Source: Sternotherus odoratus (Eukaryota > Chordata > Testudines > Kinosternidae). From it: 64,000 nt of DNA. The stretch spans positions 12,720,651 through 12,784,650 of the forward strand of contig JAVMKO010000003.1 of assembly GCA_032164245.1 (NCBI GenBank), in the 5' to 3' direction. Positions 46,446-59,677 of the stretch are shown piece after piece. The translations under genes and the position numbers were made by a program. Numbering within the stretch: the first letter of the stretch is position 1; each line of letters starts with the position of its first letter. A model generated the notes under the pieces. It was given only the letters and a program-made list of their open reading frames with translations, was not told the DNA's origin and searched no databases.

Positions 46446-49020
46446 CGATAGTCCATAGAAGTGCATCAACACTGTTGTGATTGAGTTGGATGGGTGACCT
46501 GGTCGAAATAGTCTAAGCACAGAGACTGTGCATTGCTTGCACCCCAAAGGATGCTGCTTTGTGGTACCACATCCCCTTTGCCCATGGACGAGGGGCTTTG
46601 GTTTAGAGGATTTATTCCCTTTGTCAATGTGTAGGTGCGTTGCCCAGGGCCCATTTCCTCAAGCTTTGCATTTAAGCCGTGGTTGGGTTTTTTTGCATGT
46701 TCATTTCAATAGGAAGTTTCAGAGCTGTTAAGCTATGATACAAAACCTGCGGCTAATTTTTGCTTAGCTTTATTTTTCCAATACACAGGTTTCCTAGCTC
46801 TTTGAGAGCTCAGTCCTGCAAATGCACTTGCTTGGGTGGTCATGTAGGCCTGTGAAGAGCCCTGTTATTGTCAATGGGCTTTTCATGGGCATGAAGGACT
46901 GCCCATGCAGTTCGGAATCTGGCCCTTAGTCAAGTTTGCAAGGTGATATTATAACCCATCATTTACTGCAGCAAAGGGTGGCCATCCCAATACAAATCAG
47001 ACTTTGAATATGCCGTTTCTGGTATTAATAGGAATGATGTAATCGAATATTAAAACTAAACCGATTTTTAAACAATTATGTCGTTTTCACCATCTCTGCA
47101 ATATGTTTACTTTTTGTACTTTACAGTGAAGCTGGTCTGGTGTATTTTTCTGTTTCAGCCAATTTCCTTCTTCTGCACTAATGTCAATGCTAAGGGGTGG
47201 GGGAAGCTTTTCAAAATGGACTAGTGATGTTTGGTCGCCCAACTTGAGACACCTTAAAGAAGCCTGATTTTCAAAAAGGGCTGAGAACCCACACACTGAA
47301 AATGGAGCACCCAGAATAATGATCTAGAGCCAGATCTTCAATGGAATTTAGGGATCTAAAAATGCAGTTAAGCACCTAGTGGGATTTTCAAAAGTTTAGT
47401 TGATTTCCATGGGAGTTAGATACCGAGCCTCGCCTGCGAAGGTGCTTTTGAAAATCCCATTAGGTGTCTTTTGGCACCTTTGAAAATTGGTAACCTTTGG
47501 AAACCTTGGCTGTAATGTTTGGGGTAGTAATATGGCATAGGGATTTTTAATATTTCTGTAAATGGTTCAATTAACATTCATTGAAATAATTTCTTCTTAT
47601 GAGTTAGGGACAATCCTATTTTTTACAGAAAACCTACATTTTGGGTGTCCCTTTTAACTACTAGCTGTCAAGAGAGCTATTGCTCCATGTATTCTTTAGA
47701 GGATAAAAATAATAGCTTGACTTATTAAGAGCAAAAAGGCAAATTAATGCTGAGTAGATGAACTACTTATAACAAAATGAACACAAGGGCATGGAAAAAG
47801 TAGACTCGTTGGAGGCAATTTCTGTAAATCAACCCACTCTCGTTCTAAAAGAAAGAAAAGTCATTTCTGTTAGATAATTAGGTAATGTGTTAAATGTTCG
47901 AAAAAATATAGAATAAAAGAAGATATAAAACTCAAATAATAAAGATTTGCTACTAGACTATGGCTAGTTAGAAGTTAAATCATTATTATTAAACTACATC
48001 TTCCCTGGTACATCAAAAATATCTTGATCAACTAAAAATGTGTTTATAACCAGGTTTGCACAGATTGAGTTTGAGTTCAGTTGTGCTCTTTTATAATATA
48101 TAATAGCTGGAAATAGAAGCCATTTAGAAAGTTTGTCCATCATCTCTATTGCTAGAGATGAATGGGGAATGTATGCAAGTGTATTTGTTATAAATTCTAA
48201 TTGGCTGTAATAGCCAATTTAGTTTTCATATCTGGGTAAAGGATTTTTTTTAAAACTAATTTTGTCAGCCCGTAGGCATAGAACTCTACATTGTTGATCC
48301 TCGGTACAGCAAAGAATGGTTTTGTCTGTACATATCAGCCCTTAAAATTCTAGACTCTGATTCAGTTCTCTGGCAGATCTCTGACAGACAGACAATGATC
48401 TGACATGTGCCTAATCTCCTGTGATTTAATGATAACTATAATAAAAATAGGACGATCACTCCCAATTTATTTTAGTTTCTTTGTAAACTTCTTAGGGCTG
48501 CTCATAGATATAATCTACTTCCCTAAATGTGGGGGTGGAGTGAATTTTCCTATGACTTCTGCATTCCTAGCTTTACTAATTTTTGTGTGTTAAGCAATCA
48601 CAACTTTCTGAGTTGCTCTCCAAGAAAATGTGTGATTTAATTCCCCTCCGTTAAGCCTACAGTAACACAGTGATATATGCTTGTTGACAGTGTTGCAAGG
48701 AAATGCTGAGTAAGTGAAGTACAATATTTCTGAAAATACTGGCGCCCAGAAAATTTTTGTAAAGAGGAGATTTTACATTTTTCCAACTACCCATTTTGGT
48801 GAGTTGAAACATGGCAGAAGAGATGGGTAAATGCCATATGTAGTTTTTAATAAGGATTTGCTCAAATTTAAAAATCATTTCCTCTGGCCTATACTTATAC
48901 CTTTTTGTGTTTTGCTTTGTGCAGACATTGGAATGATTAAGTTTAGTCACATATCTGTGCAACTTTGACATTTGAGTCTTTGCACTGAATGTAGTATATA
49001 TATATATAAATATAATATAA
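46446..49020. other. Repeat-poor AT-rich intergenic stretch
   Basis: No transposon is recognised between about 47,520 and 48,980. A few short palindromic 'GATTTTCAAAAG / CTTTTGAAAATC' motifs occur at 47385-47490. No gene. An (AT)n run lies just before the SINE at 49,000. Confidence 0.45.
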
Positions 49021-49229
49021 ATGGAGATATACCAGTCTCCTAGAACTGGAAAGACCCTTCAGGTCATTGAGTCCAGTCCCCTGCCTACACTAGCAGGACC
49101 AAGTACTGTCCCCTAACAGAATTTTTTTTTGCCCCAGATCCCTAAATGGCTCCCTCAAGGATTGAACTCACAACCCTGGGTTTAACAGGCCAATGCTCAA
49201 ACCACTGAGCTATCCCTCCCCCCCCCCCC
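49021..49229 (-). mobile_element. Turtle tRNA-derived SINE, third copy
   Basis: Best preserved of the three copies. The minus strand starts at GGGATAGCTCAGTGGTTTGA, with B-box-like GAGTTCAATCC and then GGGAGCCATTTAGGGATCTG. It lies next to an AT-rich tract, a common target. Confidence 0.83.
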
Positions 49230-51229
49230 ATGTATAAATGGAATGGGTTGCGACAAAAGGATGATAAGGTTCCCAAAGCCCATTGCCAAAGCCCTGACCC
49301 AGAAACAATTAAGCAAACCAGCCAAAGATTGGACTGGTCTGCACACACTCATACAATTATTTTGTGTCAGTGATTGGTGGTAGCAGAAAATTACAGCCCA
49401 GTAGCTGAAACCTTTCGAGTAGGTAGGACAGTGCTTGATACAGCAGAGGGACCTGAGTGATACTCATCTCTTCAGAACGCAGACACGATGTCAAGGTGGT
49501 TGGTGGACAACTAACCAGCTTACTATACATTTAGAATGTTGATTATCAAGTACTCACTGTGAAGTGTTTGCAACCATTTCATAAATAATCCCTTGTGCAA
49601 TTCAAGTAAATTTAAATATCAAAGGAAACATGAACTGCTCACAGACATGATGTGAGCAGAAAACGAGGCCGTTGAGGGCATTATTTACTATGAATTATTC
49701 TCTCAGCTCTACTACATTTACTTCCCTGGCAGCAAATCAAGAAGAAACAGTGATGTGGTTGTGATAGGGCTGTTATTTAGTTACGTTGAGTTTCATTTTT
49801 AGACCCAGTGTTTTGTTATTTGATTAAGAACAAAACAGATCCCAGTCACAAGGAGTCTCTTGCTGGCTGGCTGTAGGGCAACTGTGCATTATTGTTAGAC
49901 ACACTTAGTATCAATTAATAATCAAGCTACCTATGGTGCAATACATTCCTTAGGCTCTGATTCAACAAAACAGAGAAGCACATGCTTACATCCCATTGAC
50001 TTCAGAGCCTCTTAAAGATTTTTACAGAGGTTCCCTGATCACATTCAGTAAGGACATTAGTGAGTATAGTTAGGAGTAAATAATGTATATGTTAGGATTT
50101 GATGGATTTTATTCCATCTTTTGCCCTGATCTGAATACCCCAAACTTTGACAAAGTTTAGATCAAGGGGCAGGGCCAAATATTATGCCTCGGGGCCTTTT
50201 CAAATACTGAATTAACTTGTGGCATAAAACAAGCAAAAGGTGCATACATCAGAGCTTTCAATTATGCATTTCAGCAGCAAGCCACGTATTCCTATTCTTT
50301 TATAGTCTTGAGTCATGCTAAAGTATGTACGACAGGAGTCTTGGTGCTAGGATGTGCTCTGTCATCTGCTGTCTATGGCATCCCCTCTAAGGATGCATCA
50401 AACTCCTCAGGGAGGAGAAGAGGAGCAGGTATGTCAATTCTGACTTGATTCTGCAAGATGCAAAGCATTTATGTGTGAGGCTGAGCATCCTTGCAGGATC
50501 AAGTTCCAAAGTTCCATGACTTTGGAGCTGGGGGAATAATGCCACTGAGAACAGCTGCTCTGGTCACCTTCCCTCCCACCCCACTCCACCATCACAGAGT
50601 CCAGTTCCTGCAAAGCCTGTGGGAGTTCCTGTGGGGCCACGGGGAGTAGGTTACAATGCACTGAACCTGGAACTCATCTCTTCTGTGCTCCTTCAGCAGG
50701 AATCTACCATATTTTTAACCCCTTCAGCCAGGGATATGATGTGATGCTGTGGCCCTTAATATGGCTATGTTTAGCAAATGCAGTAGACTGCTAATACCAT
50801 CCTGAGCATTTGCTGCAGACAGCACTGGGAAACAGAGGAGAGATATTGTACTATCACTTAAGATACAATTAATAGTATGGGATTTCAGCTGATGCCATTG
50901 CAAACATGACACTCTGAAGATGCCATTTAATGATTATAAATAACACACGGCATACTACTCTGAGTATGAAGGTAACTGGAAAAAGGGCAAATTCACGTAG
51001 TTAGCAAACATATGCAGAAAATGTATGAGATTGAATCAGGCCTGGAAAGGTTTCAAGTAGTGTGACCCTAATTGAACTGATCTGGAAGGCAATTCCAACT
51101 GCGGAGAGTGTAAAAAAAAATCAATGTGTGGTATTTTTCCAAGCTTGAATAAGGTGAGTTGTCCTGTTAACACCAGTGATTCAGGAATTGGCTCGCAGGG
51201 AACAATCAATGGTATTTTATGGCTGTTTT
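49230..51229. other. Intergenic, no supported gene
   Basis: Mixed sequence without nameable features. Palindromic MIR/L2-like CCCATTGACTTCAGAG occurs near 49990. Confidence 0.4.
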
Positions 51230-51470
51230 CAGATGGAGGGCTCGCCTATGCTTGAAATGCTACAGCTGCACTGCTGCAGCCGTGCCAATGTAGTGGTCAG
51301 TGTAGAAGCTAGCTATGCCTGTGAGAGGGGTTCTCCCATCCCTACAGGTAATCCACCTCCCTGAGAGGCTGTCTAAACAGGGACTTGGGTTGCTCAGAGG
51401 TGTGGATTTTTCACAGCCCCAAGCAGCCTAGCTGGGTAAGTCTAATTTTCTAATGTAGACCAGCTCTGAA
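51230..51470. mobile_element. MITE-like element
   Basis: It contains TACAGCTGCACTGCTGCAGC, GAGAGGGGTTCTCCCATCCC and a TAATGTAGACCAGCTCTGA end, similar in order to 29934-30177. The left terminus is unclear. Confidence 0.45.
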
Positions 51471-51570
51471 ATTGCATTGGTGTGTGTCATCTGTACAGGA
51501 CCTATTGTGCCCAGCTCCCATGCAATGTAGCTTACACTGTCTAGAATATAAACTTGTTCAACACCTCTAG

Positions 51571-51856
51571 GACATGTCTACACTGCAGTGAAGAGGGGTG
51601 ATTGCTGCACGTGTAGTTACACATCAGAACTAGCTTGAGTATCAACAGCAGTGCGGCCGCAACAGCATGGGTGGTGGCTACTCAAGGGCCTTGGGTGGGC
51701 ACAACTAAGCCAAGCAGCTGCTCATGCTGCTGCAGCTTCACTTTTATTGTTACTCAAGCTAGCTTTGAGTATTGTTTGGCTAGCTAGACCAAAGCTAGCT
51801 CATGTATGTCTACACATGCTGCATCACCCCCCCCAGCTGCAGTGTAGACATACCCT
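51571..51856. mobile_element. MITE with GTCTACACTGCAG inverted termini
   Basis: AGGACATGTCTACACTGCAG at the left is mirrored by CTGCAGTGTAGACATACCCT at the right, with 18 of 20 positions matching. The interior is rich in AGCTAGCT-type motifs. No coding capacity. Confidence 0.72.
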
Positions 51857-52114
51857 TACAGTGAAACCCAGATCCAGAGCAAACAAAGGTAACAAAAGAA
51901 AAGTGCAAGAAGTCATTTCCAGCCATCTATTGGTACCTGCACTACACAGACCTTCGCATTTCATTCTTACCTACCAATGCCCTAAGAGCAGAGATCAACT
52001 AGTTCTGAATGATCATAGTTGAAAACATGGTGCTCACATAGACCTGATCGCACATCCAGCGACAGCGGCATTCACCCAGTGAAGTCAGTGGCAAAATCTC
52101 CATTCATGCGAGTG

Positions 52115-52275
52115 GTGCACTTTGTCATTTATATTTCAGTAGCACCTAGAGGCCCCACCACTGCACAAACACAGAGCAAGGGTCAGTCCCTCCTCTGAAG
52201 AGTTAACAATGTAAATAGTCAAGACAGACAGAAAACAGGAAGGGAAACAGAGGCATAGAAGTGATTTGCCAAAGC
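52115..52275 (+). repeat. MIR/L2-like SINE fragment
   Basis: TTATATTTCAGTAGCACCTA and GCAAGGGTCAGTCCCTCC, with AGAGGCATAGAAGTGATTTG, match the layout of the repeat at 15200-15425. Confidence 0.5.
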
Positions 52276-52389
52276 AGCATGTCAATGCCAGAGCCAGGAA
52301 GATGAAGCCAGCTAAGACGGGTGATGCTGGTGGACAGAGGGAAGCACTTCAGAGGATTGGAACCAAGGGTGAAGTTCCTTTGGATAACA

Positions 52390-53260
52390 ATTCACATCGG
52401 AAATTGGTCAATTCAGGTCATAGTTTAGGAGTGATCTTGGATTCCTTGCCTACAATATGATCTTACACAGAAGCACAGTCAGTAATGCCTTCTGCCATCT
52501 CCAGCTGGCTAGGAGATTCCATCCCACCATGGAAGATGATGAATTGGCCTCGGATATATATGTCTTTGTCACTTGCCATCTGGACTACATCAATGTAATA
52601 TACCTGGGCACGAAGCCAACACCACTTAGGAAACTCCAACTGCTCCAGAATGCTGCAGCAGGTCTCCTAGGCAACTCATCAGACCTGTCCTCCAACCTGG
52701 CTTCTCACGAACACTGGCTCTATGCTGGCTTCCCACGAAGACTGAGTCAAGTTCAAGTGCTTGGTCCTTATCTTCCAGATGCTCAATAGCCTGGACCCAG
52801 CCTATGCAAAACCTACCTCAAGCTCCAGAATGAAGACTGTAATTGACAACTCCATGCCTTCAGGCCCCGGGGAACTTTCTACCATAAGAGAGAAGCTCCT
52901 CTGTGGAGAAGAAAGAACTTGCTCAGGGGGCCAGGGGTCAGTGGGAGACTGTGGAACGAACTCCCACAGGAACCACGGCCCCTCACAAACCTCATCATCT
53001 TCCACTCCAGGTGCAAGGCTCACTCCTTCCATCTGACATCTCTCATATAAACACAGAGCAGCACGTGCCTGTTAAAAAACACCCCTCCCCCCCACTGCAC
53101 ACACAATTCTCTTCCTGGAGATAGGATGAAGGAGCAAACGAACCACACATAATCACCTTGGGTAAGGCACTGCTGGAATGTGCTCAGATACTACAGTGAC
53201 GAGGGCAGTATAAGAAGTATCTATATAGGATAGAATAGGAAGAGAGGTCCCTTCAGTCCT
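52390..53260 (+). pseudogene. L2-like LINE, reverse-transcriptase C-terminal remnant
   Basis: Plus-strand peptides GHSLGVILDSLPT, then VTCHLDYINVIYLGTKPTPL and RKLQLLQNAAAGLLGNSS are typical of the C-terminal part of L2/jockey-clade reverse transcriptases. This part lies beyond the catalytic centre. The frame shifts near 52765. The 3' part ends with a degraded L2-type tail near 53250. Confidence 0.65.
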
Positions 53261-54541
53261 AAGCCGGTGTCCTGCCTCTCTTCAGTGACTGACTGTGGCT
53301 AGGAGACACTGTAAGATGCATTCCAAAGGGTAAGGGGGTTTCTCACATTATCCTATTTTCTGCATCATTGAAACTTCCCAGAACATTCAAGGGGACCGGG
53401 GGGCGTGAGGGGGGGGGAGGGGGATTATTCCACACTGGTGCTCTGCTGGCAGCTGAAGTTGTTTGCAAAACTTAAGGCAAAAATCACTTCGACCATTTTT
53501 GAGTTACCAGAGAATTTTAAAAATATGCTGCCCCATTGTAAGACTATTCTATCCACCATATTTACCTATTTTGAACAAGGCAACAACAAAAATAGCTGAA
53601 GTCTGAAATTCAGAAGAAGACACAGCTCACTCCTGCTGCCTCTGAAGTCTATGGATGTTTTGATACTGCCGTCAGTGGAAGCAGTAAGACCCATATCCCT
53701 TTGTTCGGCTGATTCTTTTAATGTTATACGCAATTATATAAACACTTCTGAGCCTGCTCATGAGGCCTCTGCTAAGATTATTAATGGCAGCTAACGAAAC
53801 TCCTGTTCTTTAGTGATATCTCACTGCACATCCAACAGGGGTTGGCAAATACAGGAGTTACTGTCAGGATAGTTTACTTTAGGGTGATTGTAAATGTTTC
53901 ATAGAAACTTACACAGAAAAATTCTCCAAGCCTCTTTGCTCCCTTGGCATCAAGGAAAAGAGAAAATAGTTCATCCCATGATTTTGGGGGATTATTTTTT
54001 TCTGGGTCCTAGAATCTTGCAAATTTTTTCAACTTTCATTTAAAAAAAAAGTTTGTTTTTCATTGCAGCAATAGAGCTCTCACTGTGGGCCCAATTCAGC
54101 CATTCTTACCAATGGGATTACTCATGGAGTAAGATATTGTATACACCTTATCAACAACGATCACATTACCTCGTCCATTCCAGCGGATAGAAAACCATTT
54201 CAAGTTAAACAACAAGAGCATCAAGAGCAAAAACTTTGACCCACAACCTCGTTGACTTCTGTTGAAGTGTGAATTTTGTAGCCTAATTAAGAGCAAGCAA
54301 ATGCCAACATTAAAAAGCACTGGACATTTCTTTCACCTTCAAAGATACATTACATTCAAAAAATGAAGTTAATGAAAGTGTGCATTTTTGGTCTACTCAG
54401 TTAGAATCCATCTTGCCCTCCTACCCAAAATCAGGAATAGCAAAAATGAATTAATGTTCTTCTTTTTTCTATCAAACTGCCTCATTCCTTAAATCTGATT
54501 ATTTTTTCTGCAATTCTATCATGAGGATATTTGTGTTACAA
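53261..54541. other. Intergenic, no recognised feature
   Basis: A G-rich tract occurs at 53395-53425. No gene or nameable repeat. Confidence 0.4.
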
Positions 54542-54946
54542 TGTGACAGAGTGCTGGGAGCTAGCAGGGAATTCAACACTTTGGTACCAATCAGTTTCCC
54601 TGGGGAAGGCTGATTGGGTATATGAAGCTAATTAGCTGATCAGGTTGGCAGGGTTGATGAATCAAGTAGCCTTCAGATGAGGGATATAAAAGGAAGGAAA
54701 GAGAGGGGAGGCGCTGGATTAGCTGAGCCCAATATGTTCTGAGGTCTAAAGGATGAAAGACCATTCCTCTCTGGTCCTGTGGGAGAAAGGCAAAGAGCAA
54801 GGAACGTTGTAAGACCTTTGCTGCACAAGACTATATAGGTGTTGGTGATGGGGATATAAATAAATTCACATGAAGTTGCCACTTGGAGAATCTGAGAGGT
54901 TACTGGAGCATCAGTGGATGGGGATGGAGTGCACCCCTGTTATATA
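54542..54946 (+). mobile_element. Possible solo LTR
   Basis: It starts TGTGACAGAGTGCTGGGAG and ends near CACCCCTGTTATA. It contains a TATA-like GATATAAAAGG at about 54683 and an AATAAA at about 54859, in LTR order (promoter, then polyA signal). Flanks TACAA and TACAT (4 of 5) could be a target duplication. No internal retroviral genes are in the window. Confidence 0.4.
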
Positions 54947-55759
54947 CATCTTTTACTGAACCTGAAATTCTATAAATGCACTATGCTATTCAGTAAAAAG
55001 ATATATTGTTTAATATTTGAATTCTCCCTTTCCTCAAATAGAAAGACATCTTATATTAACACACATTCCAGTTCTATTTGTGTCAGTCAGTTTCCTGTCC
55101 CTATTTAATTTCTTCATGAATGAATGATTTCTCTACATTATTAAAAGAAAACAATTCACAATTTTTTGAAGGCAAATGTAGATCTCAGACTTAGGTGGTG
55201 CAGAGAACTGAAACCTCCTCCCACGCAGCCTCTCTGGTGAATAGAGCATGTCAGGAACTGGAAGGGGCAGTCTGAGTTAAGGAGGAATGTGCAGAAGGAC
55301 TGTCTGGCATGCAATGTGCTCCAGTGATCATCAGCTGTCATATGGTGCCTCGGAGACTACAGTCAGCAGGCCCAGTTTAGTCTGCTATAGTCAGCCAAAA
55401 TCTCTGCTGATGTAAATTGGAAGTCAATGCGACTGTGCCAGTCTACAGCAGCAGAAAATTTGGCTCATTGACCAATAGGATATTTTAACTTCTCAAGGAC
55501 AATTTTTAATATGCTAAGTAGTTTCTTTTTTAAAAATGTGAAATTATAGGTCCCACTCAGCAGGAAATGAAATCAAATTGATCAAATAAATGTTATATCA
55601 TCATCAAATGCTAGGCTTACACCAAGTGGCACTGTTCTTTCCTTTTGGACTAAGATAAAGACCTTCTTTTACAATGATTCCTTGTAAAATGTCCACACAG
55701 AGCTTTAAATAGATCTATCCACAGACACAGTTAATAATTTTTCACAGTTTTTCTCAATG
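54947..55759. other. Intergenic, no recognised feature
   Basis: No gene or nameable repeat. Confidence 0.4.
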
Positions 55760-55935
55760 GCTTATACTAACAAGCTCTCAGTGCTTTTCCTCGGCAGTTC
55801 TCAAAACAATATACAATAGAGGTTAGTATCATTAGCCCCATTTTGCAGCTGGGAAAACTGAGGCACAGAGAGGGGAAATGACTTGCCTAAAGTGATCTAG
55901 CAGGACAGGTCTCCTGAATTCTAGTCTAGTAGCCT
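55760..55935 (+). repeat. MIR SINE
   Basis: CCCCATTTTGCAGCTGGGAA, AACTGAGGCACAGAGAGGGG and AATGACTTGCCTAAAGTGAT are the MIR core in plus orientation. It is the best preserved MIR in the window. Confidence 0.72.
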
Positions 55936-57046
55936 AGTCACTAAGTCAGATTTCCCCCCTCTGGACCAGCATACCTGTTGTTAATGTTATTCCACAAGAC
56001 CCATGCTAACCTTTTCATTGCTTTACTACTGTACATTCTGGCCCAATACAAGTCCAGCAAGGGTAGATTATGTTGCACACTTAGTACTGCATAGCAGCTA
56101 TTGAAGATGTATGTTACAAATAATGGGGCCACCATTACAAATCACCGTTTATAAAGCACTGCCTTGGGGAGATGCAAAAGGGTGGAAGTTAAAAAGCCTG
56201 TTATTGAGGTGGCATTCATGCTTCTGTAGTTAAAGTTGTGTCTGCATTTCCATGACAAACCTCTATTTCTAGAAATGTATAAATCAGCTGTAAAAATGGA
56301 CTCAGAACAGAAGCTTGGCACCAAATGTCCTAGCTGGATGCAATTACTTTTGAAAACGTTGAAGAAAAAGGCATTAGTTTATTGCTAAGATGCTGAAAGA
56401 ATGGACGTTTGGGGGTTGCTTAACATTTTTCTGTGCTTTTTTAAAAACAAAACCCATTTCTGTTTGAAGGGAATTTTGTAGCCTACTAGACACTGATGTG
56501 AGCTAGTTAGTTTGGGCCACATTTCTGCCCTTAGCTGCATCCTCCTTTACTTTAGTGGGACTGGGCACAAGAGAATTTAGAAGACATCTTGAAGGGACAC
56601 GCCTAAAAAAATCCCAAAGCCCCACCTTGGGAAGTGCTGAAAGCATCCTGAAAGCTGCTAAGTGCTGTGTGCTTCCGATAACTTCAATGGCAGCTGCAGA
56701 CCCTCAGCACCTTGTACTTATTTCTTCAGCACCCAAAAGAGTTTATGATGATGGTGCTTAAAATGGCGATTTGCTGCATACAAATGTGGCATATTCTAGT
56801 CTGCACGCTCAGTTTGATGTGTATGCCATATGGACCTTTCTTAATGCAGGGAGCAATGCTGGCTGTCCTTCCCAAGAGTGTGTGCAGTCCAAAATGGAGC
56901 AATAATGACATGTTCTTGCTCAAAAGGGAGACTGGGCTGCAGAGAGTCTGCTTGGGATGGGGGACTCTGTCACCCCTTGTTCTGAAGTATTCTTCTATCT
57001 AGGGCAATTGTTGGGGGTATTTGGGTGCTGGATGAGCTGGGGGAAT
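55936..57046. other. Intergenic, no supported gene
   Basis: No domain is seen in open frames up to 96 codons. Confidence 0.4.
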
Positions 57047-57150
57047 AGGACAATGGATGATTTAGTTGGGGATTGGTCCTGCTTTGAGCAGGGGGTTGGA
57101 CTAGATGATCTGAGGCCCCTTCCAACCCTGATATTCTATGATTCTATTAC
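57047..57150 (+). mobile_element. CR1 LINE 3' end, short
   Basis: TGGATGATTTAGTTGGGGAT, then GGACTAGATGATCTGAGGCC and TGATATTCTATGATTCTATT. Only the last ~100 bases are present, the usual extreme 5' truncation of CR1. Confidence 0.8.
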
Positions 57151-57743
57151 AAGACGTGTCTATTCTCCCCAACGCTTGCACAGCTCTTCTCTTCAAAATC
57201 CTCTTACTGCGTGAGATGGGCTAGATCAGGATTTAGCCTTAGAGTGTTCGTATTCCCATTATATGATGGCAGTGAAGGACCTAGGTCATATTTCACATCA
57301 CATGCTTCACACATGTTCTAGTTCTCCCTTAACTCTGAATTTCCTACCTAGTGATGTTTTGTGTCAGAGCCTTAACTTTCTTCCCATACATTTGGTTTTG
57401 GGTGGATGAAGAATATATTTCCCCCTCTCATCATATTGTGGTGTCTTTTCCTAGCACTTTGCTCATGAAGGGCCTATCTTTGCTCATGAAGGACCTAACC
57501 TTGGTTGGCCTTAGTACCCACAGGGACACCAGTGTGAACTAGAAGCACTCAGGACCTTGCTCTGTTTACTAAGCAGTAAACCCAACAATCTAGTATTATA
57601 CTAAATAATAATGTACTAAATTGAACAGTTCAGGAAATATCTAGAGATTATATCAAACAGATTTTTGTGTGGTACCTCCTTAAAGACAATGGATCAGATC
57701 TTAGTTCAATATGGAGTAACTCCACTGAAGCTGATGGAGTTAC
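57151..57743. other. Intergenic, no recognised feature
   Basis: A palindromic GGAGTAACTCCACTGAAG remnant lies at 57713-57745, just left of the next element. No gene. Confidence 0.4.
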
Positions 57744-58600
57744 TAGGGCTGCCAGGTGTCCGGTTTTAAAGGGACCTGTCTCTGGTCAGAAGTACTGACC
57801 GGACACTAGAAGTCCGGTTACCACAATTCTGATGTTGCCCCCAGCCAGCCTAGGCCCCTTTAAACACAAGCACTGGTCCCAGAGCTGGGGAGGGGCAGAG
57901 CTGGAAGGAAGGACTCCAGCTGTTAGTCTTGGCTGAGCTGGTGAAGAGACACTTTCTCTTCCCCTACATGGGCTGCTCCCGAGGCTGGGTCAAACCCGCC
58001 TCTGGAAACCTCCCGTGGCTGTGGAAAGCTCTTTGCTCCTTGCAAACTCTTTGCCTTTGAGCTGCTGCTGGCCAGACATGGCCTCCCTCTTCTCTTTCTG
58101 GTGAGCTGAGCCTTTGGTTGGGGGTGGCTCGGGTAAAGGATGAAGGTCCCAGATGAAGGAAACCCCCCTTCCTGGCCCCGGCAGCTCATAGTTGTTTTGC
58201 TTTGCTGGGGGTGGGGGATTGTTAAAGGAAGCCCCTGCACTTGCAATCTGAACCCAATCTATGAAAGTGGCATTTTCGGGCAGGACACTGAGGACAAGGA
58301 AGGGCTGGGTCCCTCTCCAGGTGTCTGGGCTCTGCCTTGGAATGCAAGTGCTGCTACAAAGGGAAGGGTTTGTTTGCTCTGAAGGTGCACCAACAATGGC
58401 AAGTCAAAGACAGTTTCCCTTCTCCCGGGGGCCCCTCAGCCATCCCATCTGTAACTGTATCTTGCTAGTATCTCCATTGCTGCTGGCGAGTCTGTGTTGT
58501 GCCTTTTTGACAATGTATATGCTGGTCAGTATTTGAGGCAGAAAATTTTGACCATAGCTATAGTGTCCGTTTTTGAGTGATTGGAAAGTTAGCAACCCTA
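57744..58600. mobile_element. Non-autonomous DNA element with TAGGGYTGCYA termini
   Basis: The left end TAGGGCTGCCAGGTGTCCGG is mirrored by the right end TAGCAACCCTA, with GGACACTATAGC-like sequence internal on the minus strand. Both subterminal regions carry a GTCCG motif. No clear 8-bp duplication was confirmed. Open frames of 80-107 codons have no domains. Confidence 0.58.
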
Positions 58601-59495
58601 GTCACACTGTGTAATTTAAGAACAGAATATGGTACTGAGATGGAAAAATAGCAGCTCAAATTATACCAAACTACTGTATTGCATATACATTCCTATTTTT
58701 TCCCACTAGAGAAAATGTAAGAGTCTGGGATGCACAAATAAACCTGAATAAGCATAAATGGTTGGTGGGTAATTTCCTAAAGAGAAATAGTATGGAATAA
58801 AAAGATGAGAACAATACCCTGAAAACAGTATCTTGAAAATCTATTAATAAAATTGTGCATGCAAAATGCCATGCATTCATACCTAGTTTGGCCCTAAAAA
58901 TTGTTACTCTGTTAAGTAATAATTTATTAAATGCCCAGTTCTGGACCTAGGGTTAATCCCGTAGTTCTAACATAAATGATCAAGGATTAGATTAGTTGGA
59001 ATAGGAAAGTGCAATGGGTAATTACAAAATGAAAAAATGTCCTCATCACAACCTTCTGAACAGTTCTGCATAAATGCAGCAAAATGTTGAAGGCCAAAGT
59101 CTGATCTTAGCTACACTGGAGACTTTGGCTATAAGTTTAAATAGTAGAAAGACAAATTTCCAATGTTTTTTCCTTTTCTCTTCCACAAGGTACCTAGATA
59201 TGTTTATGGGAATGCAAAATGTTGTTCACTTTGATACAATTAATTCCTTTTTTAAAAGAAGGGAATAATTAGGACACTCCTCCTGTCTGCAGGGATGAAC
59301 ACTAGCAGTTTTCACAAGGAGAGACATGAATTTTTGGAGGAAACATCCAAATATGTCCCCCAAACTTAACGGTTGTGCCTTAGCGGTTCAGGTTTAGTGA
59401 GGAAAGGCTGCCAGGTACTGGTGAATTTTCGTTTAAGGGCTGGAAACTTCATATCTTAAAGATATAGACTGTAGTCAGTAATACCCTACAATTAA
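58601..59495. other. Intergenic, AT-rich, no recognised feature
   Basis: No gene or nameable repeat. Confidence 0.4.
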
Positions 59496-59677
59496 AGATG
59501 GGTCCAAACCAAAACCTAAATCCAACTATTACCCGCCACCCAAACTTTAGTAGAGTTTTTATCTGGATCTCAGCTTCTGCAGATGGCCCCAATATCTTTA
59601 TATTTTGGGTCAAACCCTGGATCTAGGTGCTCCTGAACTTTGCATCCGGATTCCAATTTTACAATTTGGACCCATCT
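59496..59677. repeat. Fold-back MITE, 13-bp perfect termini
   Basis: AGATGGGTCCAAA at 59496-59508 and TTTGGACCCATCT at 59665-59677 are exact inverted copies bounding 182 bp. The interior has GGATCT and CCTGGATCTAGGTG motifs seen in degraded form near 45300. Confidence 0.65.

Noticed and set aside
49160..49229. tRNA-like sequence with A and B boxes on the minus strand
   Set aside because: Part of a repeated SINE present three times in the window, not a functional tRNA gene.
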